DNA of 53,475 nt, from the NCBI GenBank assembly GCA_016935665.1, contig JAFGQN010000022.1:1-53475 (forward strand). The letters are read 5' to 3'. The notes beneath the pieces are model-generated. The model saw only the letters and a list, made by a program, of their open reading frames with translations, was not told where the DNA came from and searched no databases. This document shows, one piece after another, positions 33,345 through 42,998 of this stretch. Each line of letters starts with the position of its first letter. Positions within the stretch are counted from its first letter, which is position 1. The DNA is from Deltaproteobacteria bacterium. GTDB lineage: Bacteria; Myxococcota_A; Polyangia; JAAYKL01. The position numbers and the translations under genes are program-made.

Positions 33345-34244
33345 TTATGAATTTCCGGGATGCTGATCTTTTCGAAATTGAGAGGGGGGCATTCCGGTGT
33401 GTTTTTTAAAGAACGCACTGAAATTAGCAGGTTCGCCAAATCCCAGGGCAACGCTTATTTGCTTGGCGGATAGCGATGAAAACGCCAGCAACCTTCTGGA
33501 TTCAACAACGAGTCGCGACTGTATATACTCTTTTACCGTTTTGCCAATCAGCTGCTTTATTGTGCGATTTAAATGATCCGGCGAAATTCCCAGCGCATTG
33601 GCAAAGGACATTGCATCGTGCCATTCGCTGTATTTTGAATCCACCAACGATTTGAATCGACGCAGCAATTCCTGAGCGGAACCCGTCAATCGGGCATCTT
33701 CGTCAATGCCTGGCACATAGCTGTTGGCATGAATCAGAAACAATTTTAATACGGCCCCTATCGCCTGCTCCCTAAACTTTATGTCTGTATTTTCAATCGC
33801 CAGAATCTGCTCGCAAAACGCACTCAATGTGTCCAACTGTTCAAGGGACAACACCAACGGCGGGGACTCGCCGTAGTCGTGAAACAGATGCAAATCCTCC
33901 AAAAAGGAAAGTTCAATATTATTATCCCGTAAAAACTCGATGGAAAAGAGGAGCACATAGCCATATGTACATTCATCCTCCACCAGATGATGCACCTGGC
34001 CTGGACTGACAAAAAACAGCTGGTTCGACTGGATTGAATACGCATTGTAGTCGATGGTGTGCGTGCCGCGTCCGCGCTTGATGAGCAACACCGTGTAAAA
34101 ATTATGTCGGTGCGGCACGTCGGCGTTTCCACCCACTTCGGCAAAATGATCTTCTGTTCGAAAAGCACGAAATGTGAGCGCTTCGTTATGGCGATGCACC
34201 GTCGGGTATTCTTTTATCTGTTGGTGTGTTTTGATTTCACTCAT
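33345..34244 (-). CDS. AraC-family transcriptional regulator with cupin sensor domain
   Basis: This 299-residue regulator has an N-terminal cupin-like ligand domain (PHRHNFYTVLLIKRG, then LFFVSPGQVHHL). A C-terminal double helix-turn-helix of AraC type follows (SLSAKQISVALGFGEPANFS, ending FFKKHTGMPPSQFR). The ligand is unknown; a neighbouring flavodoxin-like reductase on the same strand could be a target. The start at 34244 (MSEIKTHQQI) is preferred over a GTG/ATG further upstream because the cupin strands begin soon after; no clear ribosome site is present. The 110-base gap before the YceI-associated frame holds nothing I can name. Confidence 0.88.
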   Translation of the reverse strand: MSEIKTHQQIKEYPTVHRHNEALTFRAFRTEDHFAEVGGNADVPHRHNFYTVLLIKRGRGTHTIDYNAYSIQSNQLFFVSPGQVHHLVEDECTYGYVLLFSIEFLRDNNIELSFLEDLHLFHDYGESPPLVLSLEQLDTLSAFCEQILAIENTDIKFREQAIGAVLKLFLIHANSYVPGIDEDARLTGSAQELLRRFKSLVDSKYSEWHDAMSFANALGISPDHLNRTIKQLIGKTVKEYIQSRLVVESRRLLAFSSLSAKQISVALGFGEPANFSAFFKKHTGMPPSQFRKDQHPGNS

Positions 34245-34395
34245 TTTCGCGACAGTACAACTTGTGAACATGCACATCTGTCTGTGCGTCAAATTTAGGA
34301 CCGAACCGCCAAATATCAAGATTCCTGTGTGCATTCACCTCAATTCCAAATGGCTGACGATGCGCGCAACCCAATGGACTATGAAAACCCGGTCA

Positions 34396-34986
34396 TCATT
34401 TTCCGGCGTGTCTGGCCACATTGATTCCCAGATTGATAGCCGTCTCAATGCCAACAGCATCCGATTCCAGCCCTTCGGGAATTCCGCTCCACAGATTCGC
34501 GCCAAAATGACTCGTGGGCGCGGCATCGGACACAACGACCATGCCATGAATCAGCGCGGCATGAATAACATCCATGGCGGCCAATTCCTGTCCACCGTGG
34601 CGGGAGCGGCCAACTGTCAGTGCACCGGCCACTTTGTTGGCGAAAAGAAATCCGTTGCGTCGAAACATCACTGTTCTATCCAAAAACGTTTTCAACTGCC
34701 CGGTAATGCCGCCAAAATACACCGGCGACGCAAAGATAAATCCCGAAACCGACGCATCCGCCAGTATGGGTATCAACTGCTCTGTGAAATCGTCTTTTTG
34801 ACTGCAGTTTAATTCTTTTTTGCAGGTGCTGCAGTCGATGCATCCAGCAATTTTGTATTGACACAATTCAATCAATTCAGTCTCAAAGCCTGCGTTTGCA
34901 CAGGCTTCAAGCGCCTTTTGCAATGCAAACAACGTGGTGCTTTTTTTGCCATTCGGACTGCCGCAAATACCAATAATTTTGCTCAT
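34396..34986 (-). CDS. Flavodoxin-like NADPH-dependent FMN reductase
   Basis: This 196-residue flavin-binding protein opens with IIGICGSPNGKKSTT, the phosphate-binding loop for FMN. SPVYFGGITGQLKTFLDR follows, the classic flavin contact of the iron-sulfur flavoprotein/NADPH:FMN reductase family. It has several cysteines (CIDCSTCKKELNC) between helix and strand, in the same place as the cluster motif of iron-sulfur flavoproteins of anaerobes, so it may bind a 4Fe-4S cluster. Product range: quinones, azo dyes, FMN or an electron shuttle. It is upstream of the AraC gene on the same strand. Confidence 0.85.
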   Translation of the reverse strand: MSKIIGICGSPNGKKSTTLFALQKALEACANAGFETELIELCQYKIAGCIDCSTCKKELNCSQKDDFTEQLIPILADASVSGFIFASPVYFGGITGQLKTFLDRTVMFRRNGFLFANKVAGALTVGRSRHGGQELAAMDVIHAALIHGMVVVSDAAPTSHFGANLWSGIPEGLESDAVGIETAINLGINVARHAGK

Positions 34987-35090
34987 TTCAAAACCTCAAT
35001 TCCAACGCTGACAACTTGTTTATGTTGCTCGATTATCTCTCGCCCGCATCCTTGCAGAACCGGCGGATAATGGCAACTATCGTCGAAAAT

Positions 35091-35861
35091 TTATTTGGTT
35101 GCAGCAGGTGTTTCGATACCCAGCATGCGCAGCAGACCATCGAGAATGGTCCAGGGGCTGGGGGGGCAGCCGGGGATGTAAAGGTCTACGGGCAGCAAGT
35201 CTGAAATGCCGTTATGCACTTCCGAATGACCGCGAAATGGGCCGCCGCTGATGGCGCAGGCGCCAACGGCAATCACAATTTTGGGCGAGGGCACCGCATC
35301 CAGTGTTTTGTGCAGTGCCAGCTTCATGTTTTCAGATACGGGACCGGTCACCAGAATGCCATCCGCGTGCCTTGGCGATGCCACAAATTGAATGCCAAAG
35401 CGTCCCAGGTCGAAACTGAGCGTTCCAAGCACGTTGGTGTCCGCCTCGCATGCATTGCACCCGGCCGCGCTGACCTGGCGCAACTTAAGAGACCGTCTGA
35501 AAACCCGATTGGCCGTTTCCACCAGCGCGGTGCGGTCCACTTCTCCGTCGCGCACGATGAGTCCTTTACGTCGATTTGTTCCAAGGCGATAGTCGCGGCT
35601 GAACGTCAGCGAATCGGCCGGACACACCTCTTCACAACGACCACAGAACAGACAGCGTCCCATATCGAGTTGAAGCTTATCATCTTTTCTGACAATGGCG
35701 TCGGTGGGGCACACTTTCTGGCAAATGCTGCAATCGGCGATACATGTGTCGTGTGCAATAACAGGAAGTCCACGATACAAAGGCGGCAATGTGGGTGCTT
35801 CCTTTGGAAAACGGTGAGTGCGATATCCCTGCCTGAATCTGGCGATGAGAGAGCGATGCAT
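35091..35861 (-). CDS. Hydrogenase-4-like small subunit fused to a 2x4Fe-4S ferredoxin (HyfH-HyfI type)
   Basis: This 256-residue cytoplasmic-side electron-transfer subunit has in residues ~40-95 two 4Fe-4S motifs (CIADCSICQKVC and CLFCGRCEEVC). The C-terminal part is the NuoB/HyfI small subunit, keeping the proximal-cluster cysteines CNACEAD, VGACAIS and PGCPPSPW. Separate HyfH and HyfI genes are usual in E. coli hydrogenase 4; the fusion is a difference. It is the last gene of the six-gene operon, 12 bases after the large subunit. Electrons would enter here from an unknown donor. Confidence 0.88.
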   Translation of the reverse strand: MHRSLIARFRQGYRTHRFPKEAPTLPPLYRGLPVIAHDTCIADCSICQKVCPTDAIVRKDDKLQLDMGRCLFCGRCEEVCPADSLTFSRDYRLGTNRRKGLIVRDGEVDRTALVETANRVFRRSLKLRQVSAAGCNACEADTNVLGTLSFDLGRFGIQFVASPRHADGILVTGPVSENMKLALHKTLDAVPSPKIVIAVGACAISGGPFRGHSEVHNGISDLLPVDLYIPGCPPSPWTILDGLLRMLGIETPAATK

Positions 35862-35873
35862 GGCGTCCGTCCT

Positions 35874-37406
35874 TTACAAGTCGTGTCCACAGTAGGACAG
35901 GTTGAAGCTTTTGTTGCACAGAGGGAAATCCGAAATCTGTTCATCCCGAAGCGACATGGCGAGGGCAAACCAATTGTGGAACGAGGGGTCGACCACCTTG
36001 TAAACGGCAAACCGCCCTTCCCTGTTGGTAATGGCCGCGTGACACACAACGCCGCGCCATCCTTCGGTCAGTGAAACCACCAGCGTGTCCTTTTCCGGAA
36101 TATCTTTGCCCATAAGGTCAACGTCGGTACGAGTGGCGCCTGCGGGCATTTCGTTCAGAGTGGCGTCAATAAATGCTCTCGAATTCACCATTTCCTGCCA
36201 TCGGGTATGGGCGCGGGCATACACATCGCCACTTTCCGCCATCGCCACCGGCATTTGTCTATCAAGGTATGCGCCAAAGGGAAAATGGGCGCGGGCATCC
36301 ATATCAATGCCACAGGCTCTGGCTGCCGGGCCCACCCAGCCCAACGCGATGCCGTCTTCTTTTTTAACCACACCTGTGTTTTCAAATCTGGCCATCACCG
36401 ACGGTGTCGCCCACAATAGATCACAGGAAATGCGCGTTTCCTTAAAAATAGTTGCCAGACGCTTTTTCAATTCCGTAATCGTTGCATCGGACACATCGAA
36501 CATCACGCCACCTGGGCATACCAGATTGCGTCCAAAACGATTGCCACAGATAAGACCTGTCATATTCAGATAATCACCGCGCAAACGACCGTTAAATGAC
36601 AGCGTGGGCAGGTAACCAATATCCCCGGCCAGCGCGCCAAGATCGCCCGTGTGATTGGCCAACCGCTCCAGCTCCAGGGCACAGGCGGCGATGGCCAGGG
36701 CTCTTTTCGGCATCTCTTTGCCCAATAGCGCCCCCATTAACTGAGAATAGGCAAAGCCATGGGCGATGGAACTATCCCCAGCCAACGTTTCCATAAAAAA
36801 AGGCGTGCGTTTATCCGGGCCACCCACCAGCGCTTTTTCAATACCACGATGCTGATACCCCAGTTCAATTTCCAGATGGAACACCGTCTCGCCATGGCAC
36901 TGAAACCGAAAATGTCCCGGCTCGATGATTCCGGCATGGACAGGCCCCACCGCCACTTCGTGAATTTCTTTTCCCTTCACCGAATAATAATCGGTGACGC
37001 CCGCCACAACAGTTTTTCCGCCGGACAGAATATTTTTTCCATTTACAGCCTGCTGCATGAAGCGAATGGGTTTCAGCCATGGGTGCCCCTCTGGTGTGAT
37101 GGCCCACTGCTCGGCCAGTTCGCGCTCAAACCAGTGCAGCTGGGGAACCTCAGGTGTCAAAGAGGGATACGCATCTGTCACCTCTGTGCGATGCACTGAA
37201 ATACATCCGGTTGTGGCGGTGCCAATAATGGCGTAAATGCAGACCCCATTTTGAACGGTCATTGCGGGTGCACCAAAAAAGGCCAGCACCACGCCACCAT
37301 TTTGAACGTTGTTTAGAATTACGTTTTTGAACGCATCCATGTTGAGCAGCGGCAGGTCGGACAGCTTGATGCGCGCCACATTGCGATATTGTGTTGCGTC
37401 ACTCAC
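35874..37406 (-). CDS. Hydrogenase-like large subunit (NuoCD/HyfG type) lacking NiFe ligands
   Basis: This 510-residue protein has a NuoC-like N-terminal domain (~1-120) and a NuoD/HyfG-like large-subunit domain. In true hydrogenases two CxxC motifs bind nickel-iron. Here the L1 position reads LAGDSSIAHGFAYS (residues 208-221) after the conserved GYQHRGIEKAL, and the L2 position reads VVDPSFHNWFALAM (from ~471). None of the four cysteines is present. It therefore cannot hold a NiFe centre. This is the mark of the energy-converting-hydrogenase-related (Ehr) complexes, which link complex I to group-4 hydrogenases. The start overlaps the previous gene by 4 bases (ATGA). Its substrate is unknown. 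Confidence 0.9.
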   Translation of the reverse strand: MSDATQYRNVARIKLSDLPLLNMDAFKNVILNNVQNGGVVLAFFGAPAMTVQNGVCIYAIIGTATTGCISVHRTEVTDAYPSLTPEVPQLHWFERELAEQWAITPEGHPWLKPIRFMQQAVNGKNILSGGKTVVAGVTDYYSVKGKEIHEVAVGPVHAGIIEPGHFRFQCHGETVFHLEIELGYQHRGIEKALVGGPDKRTPFFMETLAGDSSIAHGFAYSQLMGALLGKEMPKRALAIAACALELERLANHTGDLGALAGDIGYLPTLSFNGRLRGDYLNMTGLICGNRFGRNLVCPGGVMFDVSDATITELKKRLATIFKETRISCDLLWATPSVMARFENTGVVKKEDGIALGWVGPAARACGIDMDARAHFPFGAYLDRQMPVAMAESGDVYARAHTRWQEMVNSRAFIDATLNEMPAGATRTDVDLMGKDIPEKDTLVVSLTEGWRGVVCHAAITNREGRFAVYKVVDPSFHNWFALAMSLRDEQISDFPLCNKSFNLSYCGHDL

Positions 37407-38875
37407 AGGGCACCTCTCGTAATCAGTTCTGCGGCGCTGTGCAATAGCGCATCTAATTGTTCAGGAATAAAAACACCCATCATCAACGCGGCGATTCCAA
37501 GGAATGCCGGCGGCACCAGCGACCAGGGATGCAGTTTTTTTGCAGGCTGTTCACTCTGCGGTGCGCCAAAAGTCATTCTGGAAAATGTGGCTGCCATGCC
37601 AATGAACACCAGCAGCAGAAAAAAGAGATACAACCCGGCGGTCACAAATCGCTCCTGACGCACGGCTTCCTGCAGAATACTGAACTCGCTCAGGAATGTG
37701 CCAAAAGGCGGTGACCCGGTAATGGCCAGAAATCCGCCAAACCACAGAACCGCCACAACCGGTGCGGTTTGCTTTAAGGCGCGGACACCGTCGATGCGTT
37801 TGGTGGCATACACCGCCAGAATATTACCGGCGGTCATGAACAGCATGGCTTTTACAAAAGAATGATTCACCGCATGGAGCAGAGAACCGAACATTCCCCC
37901 CTGAGCCAGACCAGTGCCCAGAATAATAATCCCCATGTGCTCCACGCTGGAATATGCCAGAAGTCGCTTGTAATCGGGCTGTCGCAAAATAAAAATGGCG
38001 GCAATTCCCATGGAAAACAGACCAAAGAAAATGAGTATATGCTGACCAAAGTCGCCCATTCCCGCTGCGTTCAGAATTTGTAAAACGCGGAGAATTCCAA
38101 CAAAGGCACAGTTGAGCAGCGCACCGGACAGCAACGCCGACACGGCAGATGGCGCCTCGCTGTGCGCATCGGGAAGCCATGTATGCAAAGGCGCCAATCC
38201 CATTTTGGAGCCATAGCCCACCAGTATGAAAATGAATACCAGCTTTAACCAGCGGGGGTCCAGACGCGTTGCATGGGTCACAAGAGACTCCACCGTCAAC
38301 TCGCTGGTCACCCCACCCGCGGCCAGGGCCAGGGAGAAAATACCCAGCAACGCCACGGCAATGCCCACGGAGCAAAGCAGAATATATTTCCACGCAGCTT
38401 CCAGAGAGCGCGTGCCCTGATGATAATAAATCAGCGGTGTACTGGCCAGAGTGGTGGCTTCGATGGCAACCCATTGCAGTCCCAACCGGTGACTCAGTAT
38501 CACGGTGGTCATGCTGGCGAGAAAAACGAGCATGCAACCGGTGAATACGGATTCAGGCTGCAATCGGGGAACGCTCTCGTTGGCGGCAGTGTCCGATTTG
38601 CCACCATGGCTGTTTTCAAAGGAGCCAATGGCATACAGTGTGGCTGCAGTGAACAGCAGACTGGTCAGCGGCAAAAAGATGCGACTCAACGCATCCATCG
38701 CAAGCCAGCTGTCTTTGACCGTGTCTACATCACTTTGAAAGGCAAGCATAAACGACAAAAAGAGATGCGTCGCCGCCGCGAGAAACCACAACGTGCGTCG
38801 CACGCGGTTCGCGGTAATAAAATAACTGAGCGCACCGGCAGCAAACGGAATACAAATGAGAAGCCAGAGCATCAT
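37403..38875 (-). CDS. HyfF/NuoN-like proton-translocating membrane subunit
   Basis: This 490-residue membrane protein has about 14 helices and the proton_antipo_M core: KYILLCSVGIAVALLG with the helix-5 type segment, KMGLAPLHTWLPDAHSEAPS in the channel region and LLAYSSVEHMGIIILG. The conserved Lys/His/Glu set for proton movement is visible. It is one of two antiporter-like subunits in the operon. It overlaps both neighbours by 4 bases, so all are cotranslated. It is expected to pump or let in ions when the soluble arm is reduced. Confidence 0.9.
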   Translation of the reverse strand: MMLWLLICIPFAAGALSYFITANRVRRTLWFLAAATHLFLSFMLAFQSDVDTVKDSWLAMDALSRIFLPLTSLLFTAATLYAIGSFENSHGGKSDTAANESVPRLQPESVFTGCMLVFLASMTTVILSHRLGLQWVAIEATTLASTPLIYYHQGTRSLEAAWKYILLCSVGIAVALLGIFSLALAAGGVTSELTVESLVTHATRLDPRWLKLVFIFILVGYGSKMGLAPLHTWLPDAHSEAPSAVSALLSGALLNCAFVGILRVLQILNAAGMGDFGQHILIFFGLFSMGIAAIFILRQPDYKRLLAYSSVEHMGIIILGTGLAQGGMFGSLLHAVNHSFVKAMLFMTAGNILAVYATKRIDGVRALKQTAPVVAVLWFGGFLAITGSPPFGTFLSEFSILQEAVRQERFVTAGLYLFFLLLVFIGMAATFSRMTFGAPQSEQPAKKLHPWSLVPPAFLGIAALMMGVFIPEQLDALLHSAAELITRGAL

Positions 38876-39561
38876 TGCGCACTCTCCATATCTTCTGAAT
38901 CATTGTGTTCAGGGGCAATCTCGTCCAGCAGTGTGTTAAATCGATGGGTATCGGTGTGGTCAAACGCTTTATCGATGCGAAAAATCATGATTCCCATCAG
39001 AAAAACACCCACGAAAATATCAAGCATTACGCCCATTTCCACAATGAACGGGAATTCGTGACCTATCCCAAGACCGGTAGCAAATACACCGTTTTCAAGC
39101 ACGAGATACCCAATGGTCTGGGTAATCGCTTTTTTACGGGTAACAATCAGAAACATGCCGCAAAAAATCAGAAACAGGGCCGTCGAGAACAGCGCCGGTG
39201 GAATGGCACGCACTGTCGAGGTCAGCGAGAGATTCCATGCCACATATGTGGAGAAGCCAAGCAACAGCACGCCAATAAACAGCGACGTGCCAAATCCCAC
39301 ATACGGTTCGATTTCAAGTTTGGCCCTTGAACGGTGCAGCACGAACGTGAGCAGCCAGGGAAGTACAATTCCCTTTAGCAACATACTGGAAATGGCAATC
39401 GTCCAGGTGCTGCTGTTCAGATGTTCCTCATTGTGCAGTAAAAAAGCGATGCCCAGTAAAAAGCCCTGTGCAATGACCACACGGATGGAAATGCGAATTC
39501 GGCTGGAACCAAATAAAAAAAGCGATGAGAGCGCCAGTAAAATGGAAATGGTATTTATCAT
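38872..39561 (-). CDS. HyfE-like membrane subunit
   Basis: This 229-residue protein has about seven hydrophobic helices. Its features match HyfE, a subunit found in hydrogenase 4 and Ehr-type complexes and related to NuoK/MrpC at its C-terminal half: ALFLIFCGMFLIVTRKKAITQTIGYLVLENG style residues and VGVFLMGIMIFRI. It lies between the HyfF and HyfC genes with overlap on one side and a 2-base gap on the other. The C-terminal ~35 residues are hydrophilic and acidic. Confidence 0.82.
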   Translation of the reverse strand: MINTISILLALSSLFLFGSSRIRISIRVVIAQGFLLGIAFLLHNEEHLNSSTWTIAISSMLLKGIVLPWLLTFVLHRSRAKLEIEPYVGFGTSLFIGVLLLGFSTYVAWNLSLTSTVRAIPPALFSTALFLIFCGMFLIVTRKKAITQTIGYLVLENGVFATGLGIGHEFPFIVEMGVMLDIFVGVFLMGIMIFRIDKAFDHTDTHRFNTLLDEIAPEHNDSEDMESAQ

Positions 39562-39563
39562 TG

Positions 39564-40478
39564 TTAACCTGCCAGTGTCATAATTAAAGCGGTCGCCACC
39601 AGTGCCGTGGTCCCCACCAGAACTTTGGGAATCTGCCGCAGGCGGACACGGCCCATGATGGATTCAATGACACCCACCGCAACAGCTATAAGCAACACGA
39701 TACCTACAAAGATACCTGCCTGCGCGGATGCTCCCGCACTCAGCGTGGGCACGAGCAGGTTGGCAATAAGCGCGCTGAAAATCCACAGTTTGATACCAGA
39801 CGCATAGGTGACAATCCCCATCAGCGGTCCCCCCGTATCGAGCACCATCACTTCATGAATCATGGTGAGTTCCAGATGGGTGTTGGGATCGTCTACGGGA
39901 ATACGGGAGTTTTCGGTGAGCAGCAACATCATCCACGCCGCCACCAACAGCACTACCGCCGCTGTGGCTGGACTCAATACGTCGAATTGGATTTCACGCA
40001 CCATTCCCGACAGAGACATTTCACCGGTATGGATGGCCAGCAGCAACGCCCCCAGCATAAACGTAGGTTCGCCCATGGCGGCAAACTGTACTTCGCGACT
40101 GGCGCCCATCCCCTCGAAGGCCGAACCGGTATCAAGGGCCGAAAGCACAGTAAAGAATCTGGAAACACCCAGCAGATACGCCAGAAGTATGAAATCGCCC
40201 TGGAATGACAAAGGCGCGGCAATGGGGCCAAAGGGCACCATCAGCAACGCCAGCAGCACAGACACCAGCACAAATACGGGTCCGAGCTGAAACATCAGCG
40301 ACGTGGTATTGCCATACACCATGCCCTTTTTCATCAGTTTGGCTATATCAAAATACGTTTGCAGCAGTGGCGAGCCTTTTCGCCCCGCAAACATGGCCTT
40401 GACGCGGTTTATCACACCAAAAAGCAATGGGGATAACAGCAACGCACTGAGAATCATCATAACATTGTTTGCATTCAT
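39564..40478 (-). CDS. HyfC/NuoH-like membrane anchor subunit
   Basis: This 304-residue membrane protein of the NuoH/HyfC/HycD family joins the soluble arm to the membrane arm. It shows the start SALLLSPLLFGVINRVKAMF, the loop RKGSPLLQTYFDIAKLMKKG and the acidic cytoplasmic loop NTHLELTMIHEVMVLD, typical of the family. The start at 40478 is preferred over one at 40511, since a GGGGA site and the stop of the upstream gene (40480) come right before it. Confidence 0.9.
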   Translation of the reverse strand: MNANNVMMILSALLLSPLLFGVINRVKAMFAGRKGSPLLQTYFDIAKLMKKGMVYGNTTSLMFQLGPVFVLVSVLLALLMVPFGPIAAPLSFQGDFILLAYLLGVSRFFTVLSALDTGSAFEGMGASREVQFAAMGEPTFMLGALLLAIHTGEMSLSGMVREIQFDVLSPATAAVVLLVAAWMMLLLTENSRIPVDDPNTHLELTMIHEVMVLDTGGPLMGIVTYASGIKLWIFSALIANLLVPTLSAGASAQAGIFVGIVLLIAVAVGVIESIMGRVRLRQIPKVLVGTTALVATALIMTLAG

Positions 40479-40479
40479 C

Positions 40480-42465
40480 TTAGTTCCCCGCTGTAAACAG
40501 CAGCAGCGCAATAAGCGTTACCGCCACATAAATCACGTAAATGTGTACATGGCCATGCTGCAAAAATCGAAACAGCAGCAGTGTTTTGGCAATCAACCTG
40601 AAAAGGGGCGCATAAAACGCTTCTTTCACGCGATCTTCAATTTTCGTTTCAAAACGGCCTGACTTTGGGAAGTATCCTTCCGGCTTTTGCAGTGCCCAGC
40701 GAATGTGAACCAGCGGTTTAAACAGCAACACCAAAGGCGCACTGAATGAAGAAGGTGTGTACTGCATACTCACTGCGGGTTTCGCATATCCGCAATCCCA
40801 GACCGGGCTGCGGGCAACTTCGCATTTTTTGCGCCCAGTGAGGATGCGGTAAAAAAACGCGAGTATCACAAATGCAACAAGAAAAGCCCCGGAAACATAA
40901 CTGATATTGATTAACGATGGCAAAATATCGCTGTCCAGCGCCATCAGGGATGCGGCATCACCGGTTAAAACCGTTTGTGCATCACTTACCAGCGGCAACA
41001 GCAAAGGGGACGCGATGCCTGTTCCCAAAGCGAAAATCCCCAGTAACAGCAACGGAAACTTCATGGTCCACCCGGGATCGTGCGGCGTTTTTTTTAGGGC
41101 TGTCCGGGGTTCTCCAAGAAACACCATTCCGCCCACTTTGGTAAATGCCGCCAGCGCCAGGCCACCAATGAGCGCCAGAGATGTTAGCAGAACGGCGGCC
41201 AGCAGGATGGAAGACACGTCTTTGGTCATGGCGCTTTTGATGCCTGAAAAATATATCAGAAATTCGCTGACAAAGCCGTTGAAGGGTGGCAACGCCGAAG
41301 CGGCCATTGCGCCTGCAAAAAACAGCACCGCTGTAAACGGCATTTTCTTTAAGAGGCCCCCCATATGATGCATCTCTTTGGTATCGGTCTCATGGACCAC
41401 CGCCCCCACAGTGAGAAACAACAGGCCTTTAAACATGGAATGGTTAAGCACATGAAGCAGTGCGCCACCAAATCCCAGCGCGGTGACTTGGGGATTATGC
41501 CACGCACTGCCCAGTATTCCGGTACCAAGACCAATACAGATAATACCGATATTCTCCACCGACGAGTAGGCGAGCATCCGTTTAATATCGTGCGAAGAAA
41601 GTGCCGACACAATGCCCACCACACCAGCCGCTACCCCCAGCGCCAGCAGAATCCATCCGAATGTTGCTTCAAACTCGCCAAGAAATGACAACGAACGCAT
41701 TAACCCGTAAATGCCCATCTTAATCATCACGCCGGACATCAATGCCGACACATGACTGGGCGCTGCCGGATGTGCTTCAGGCAACCAGATATGCAGCGGA
41801 AAAATGCCTGCTTTTGAGCCAAATCCCACCACCGCAAGCAGAAACAGCACCAGTCTCATTGACGACGACAGCTCGCCCCCGGCCAGCATTGCCTGGAAAT
41901 CGAAACTGCCCGCGTGATGCCCCAGAATGGAAAAGAACGCCAGCAGCGCCATCACCCCGATGTGGGTGGCAATCATGTAGGTCCATCCGGCCTGACGCAC
42001 ACTGGGAAGATGATCGTCGAAAACCACCAGAAAAAATGATGAAATCGCCATCACTTCCCAAACAATTAAAAAGAGAATGGCGTTTTTTGCGCACAGCAGC
42101 AGCAGCATGGATACTACCAGCGTATTTAGAAAAAAGTAGTGACCACCGCCTCCCTTGCGATGCGCCAGATAACCGATACCGTAGATGGCACAAAGGGGCG
42201 AAAGCAAAAGAATGGGCAGCGCAAAAAACGCCGATAGTCTGTCGAGTCCCAGATGAAACTCGCCCAAAGGAAGTGTCCAGGCCAACCGGATGAATTCCGT
42301 ATCGGCGCCAAGCGCTGTTTCGATAACTGGCATTGCCACCAGCGCACTTCCTGCGACCGTTAATACTGTGGCCGATATTTTCGCGGCTTTCTCGTGTTTA
42401 AAAAACACCAGTGCCAACAGACCGCCCAGCGCGATAACGCCGCAGCCAACAAGAAATGTCCACAT
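40480..42465 (-). CDS. HyfB/NuoL-like large antiporter subunit, first gene of the Ehr operon
   Basis: This 661-residue membrane protein has ~15 helices, the proton_antipo_N and M domains (FLIVWEVMAISSFFLVVF, KAGIFPLHIWLPEAHPAAPS, MLAYSSVENIGIICIGLG) and a C-terminal soluble-helix region. It is the HyfB/HycC type, homologous to NuoL and Mrp antiporters. It is the first gene of the operon, so the promoter must lie in the 533-base gap before it. Five further genes follow without meaningful gaps. No hydrogenase maturation (hyp) or ion-specific subunit genes are in the window. Confidence 0.9.
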   Translation of the reverse strand: MWTFLVGCGVIALGGLLALVFFKHEKAAKISATVLTVAGSALVAMPVIETALGADTEFIRLAWTLPLGEFHLGLDRLSAFFALPILLLSPLCAIYGIGYLAHRKGGGGHYFFLNTLVVSMLLLLCAKNAILFLIVWEVMAISSFFLVVFDDHLPSVRQAGWTYMIATHIGVMALLAFFSILGHHAGSFDFQAMLAGGELSSSMRLVLFLLAVVGFGSKAGIFPLHIWLPEAHPAAPSHVSALMSGVMIKMGIYGLMRSLSFLGEFEATFGWILLALGVAAGVVGIVSALSSHDIKRMLAYSSVENIGIICIGLGTGILGSAWHNPQVTALGFGGALLHVLNHSMFKGLLFLTVGAVVHETDTKEMHHMGGLLKKMPFTAVLFFAGAMAASALPPFNGFVSEFLIYFSGIKSAMTKDVSSILLAAVLLTSLALIGGLALAAFTKVGGMVFLGEPRTALKKTPHDPGWTMKFPLLLLGIFALGTGIASPLLLPLVSDAQTVLTGDAASLMALDSDILPSLINISYVSGAFLVAFVILAFFYRILTGRKKCEVARSPVWDCGYAKPAVSMQYTPSSFSAPLVLLFKPLVHIRWALQKPEGYFPKSGRFETKIEDRVKEAFYAPLFRLIAKTLLLFRFLQHGHVHIYVIYVAVTLIALLLFTAGN

Positions 42466-42998
42466 TATCCAAATCCTTTACGTTTTCAGATGACCGAAAC
42501 TGAACTTTGAGGTGTCCGATTCGAATGAATCCATGGGCCTATCTAAAATGCGCGTATTGGTTGTTCGAATCCAACCGGTATTCGACGCCACGCCAACTAT
42601 CACTTTTAGAAACTCGCAGCACGCAGCTCGTGTCAAGATGACAAACTCATTACTGAAAAAACGAAGCGTTCGCTCCATTTACGGCCGCGTAATAGGACTT
42701 TTTTTTTTAATTGTCCAATCATTTTAAAAACGCCATCGAGAAAAAAAAATGAGTTTCACCTGAACTGCAAATGCATCCCGCTTTATAGTGTCCCCCACTC
42801 ACGCGGCCCTCATTCTCACTATGGGGGGCGCATCGATACTCGTGACGACAAATGAATGCTCACAGCGTTTGTATCTCAATGCAAAGTATATGAAGTATAT
42901 GTTTAAATCGCCTAAAAAAAGGTTCTCATTTGATGCTGTTGAGGTAGTATCCCGCTGAACTGAATTGACTCTGTCCCATTGAAAGAAAAGAGAGCCCC
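42466..42998. other. Long divergent intergenic region, no gene recognised
   Basis: This stretch separates the Ehr operon and the carbonic-anhydrase-like gene. It holds a T-arm-like stretch (GGTTGTTCGAATCC at ~42558-42572), but I could not build a tRNA around it. A long T-run (42700-42708) and AT-rich sequence near 42880-42920 probably contain promoters. No sigma-54 box or strong operator was seen. Confidence 0.4.

Noticed and set aside
35214-36074. A 286-residue plus-strand frame opposite the hydrogenase-like small and large subunits
   Set aside because: The two minus-strand genes have clear family motifs throughout; the plus-strand reading has none.
35874-37406. Calling this a true NiFe hydrogenase large subunit
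   Set aside because: Both CxxC nickel-iron motifs are absent, so hydrogen chemistry at a NiFe site is not supported.
42540-42590. A tRNA-like T-arm, GGTTGTTCGAATCC followed by CAACC, and a minus-strand reading GWIRTTNTRIL typical of translated tRNA ends
   Set aside because: The T stem needs an 8-base loop or has mismatches, and no D-arm, anticodon arm or clean acceptor stem can be drawn around it. At best it is a degenerate remnant.
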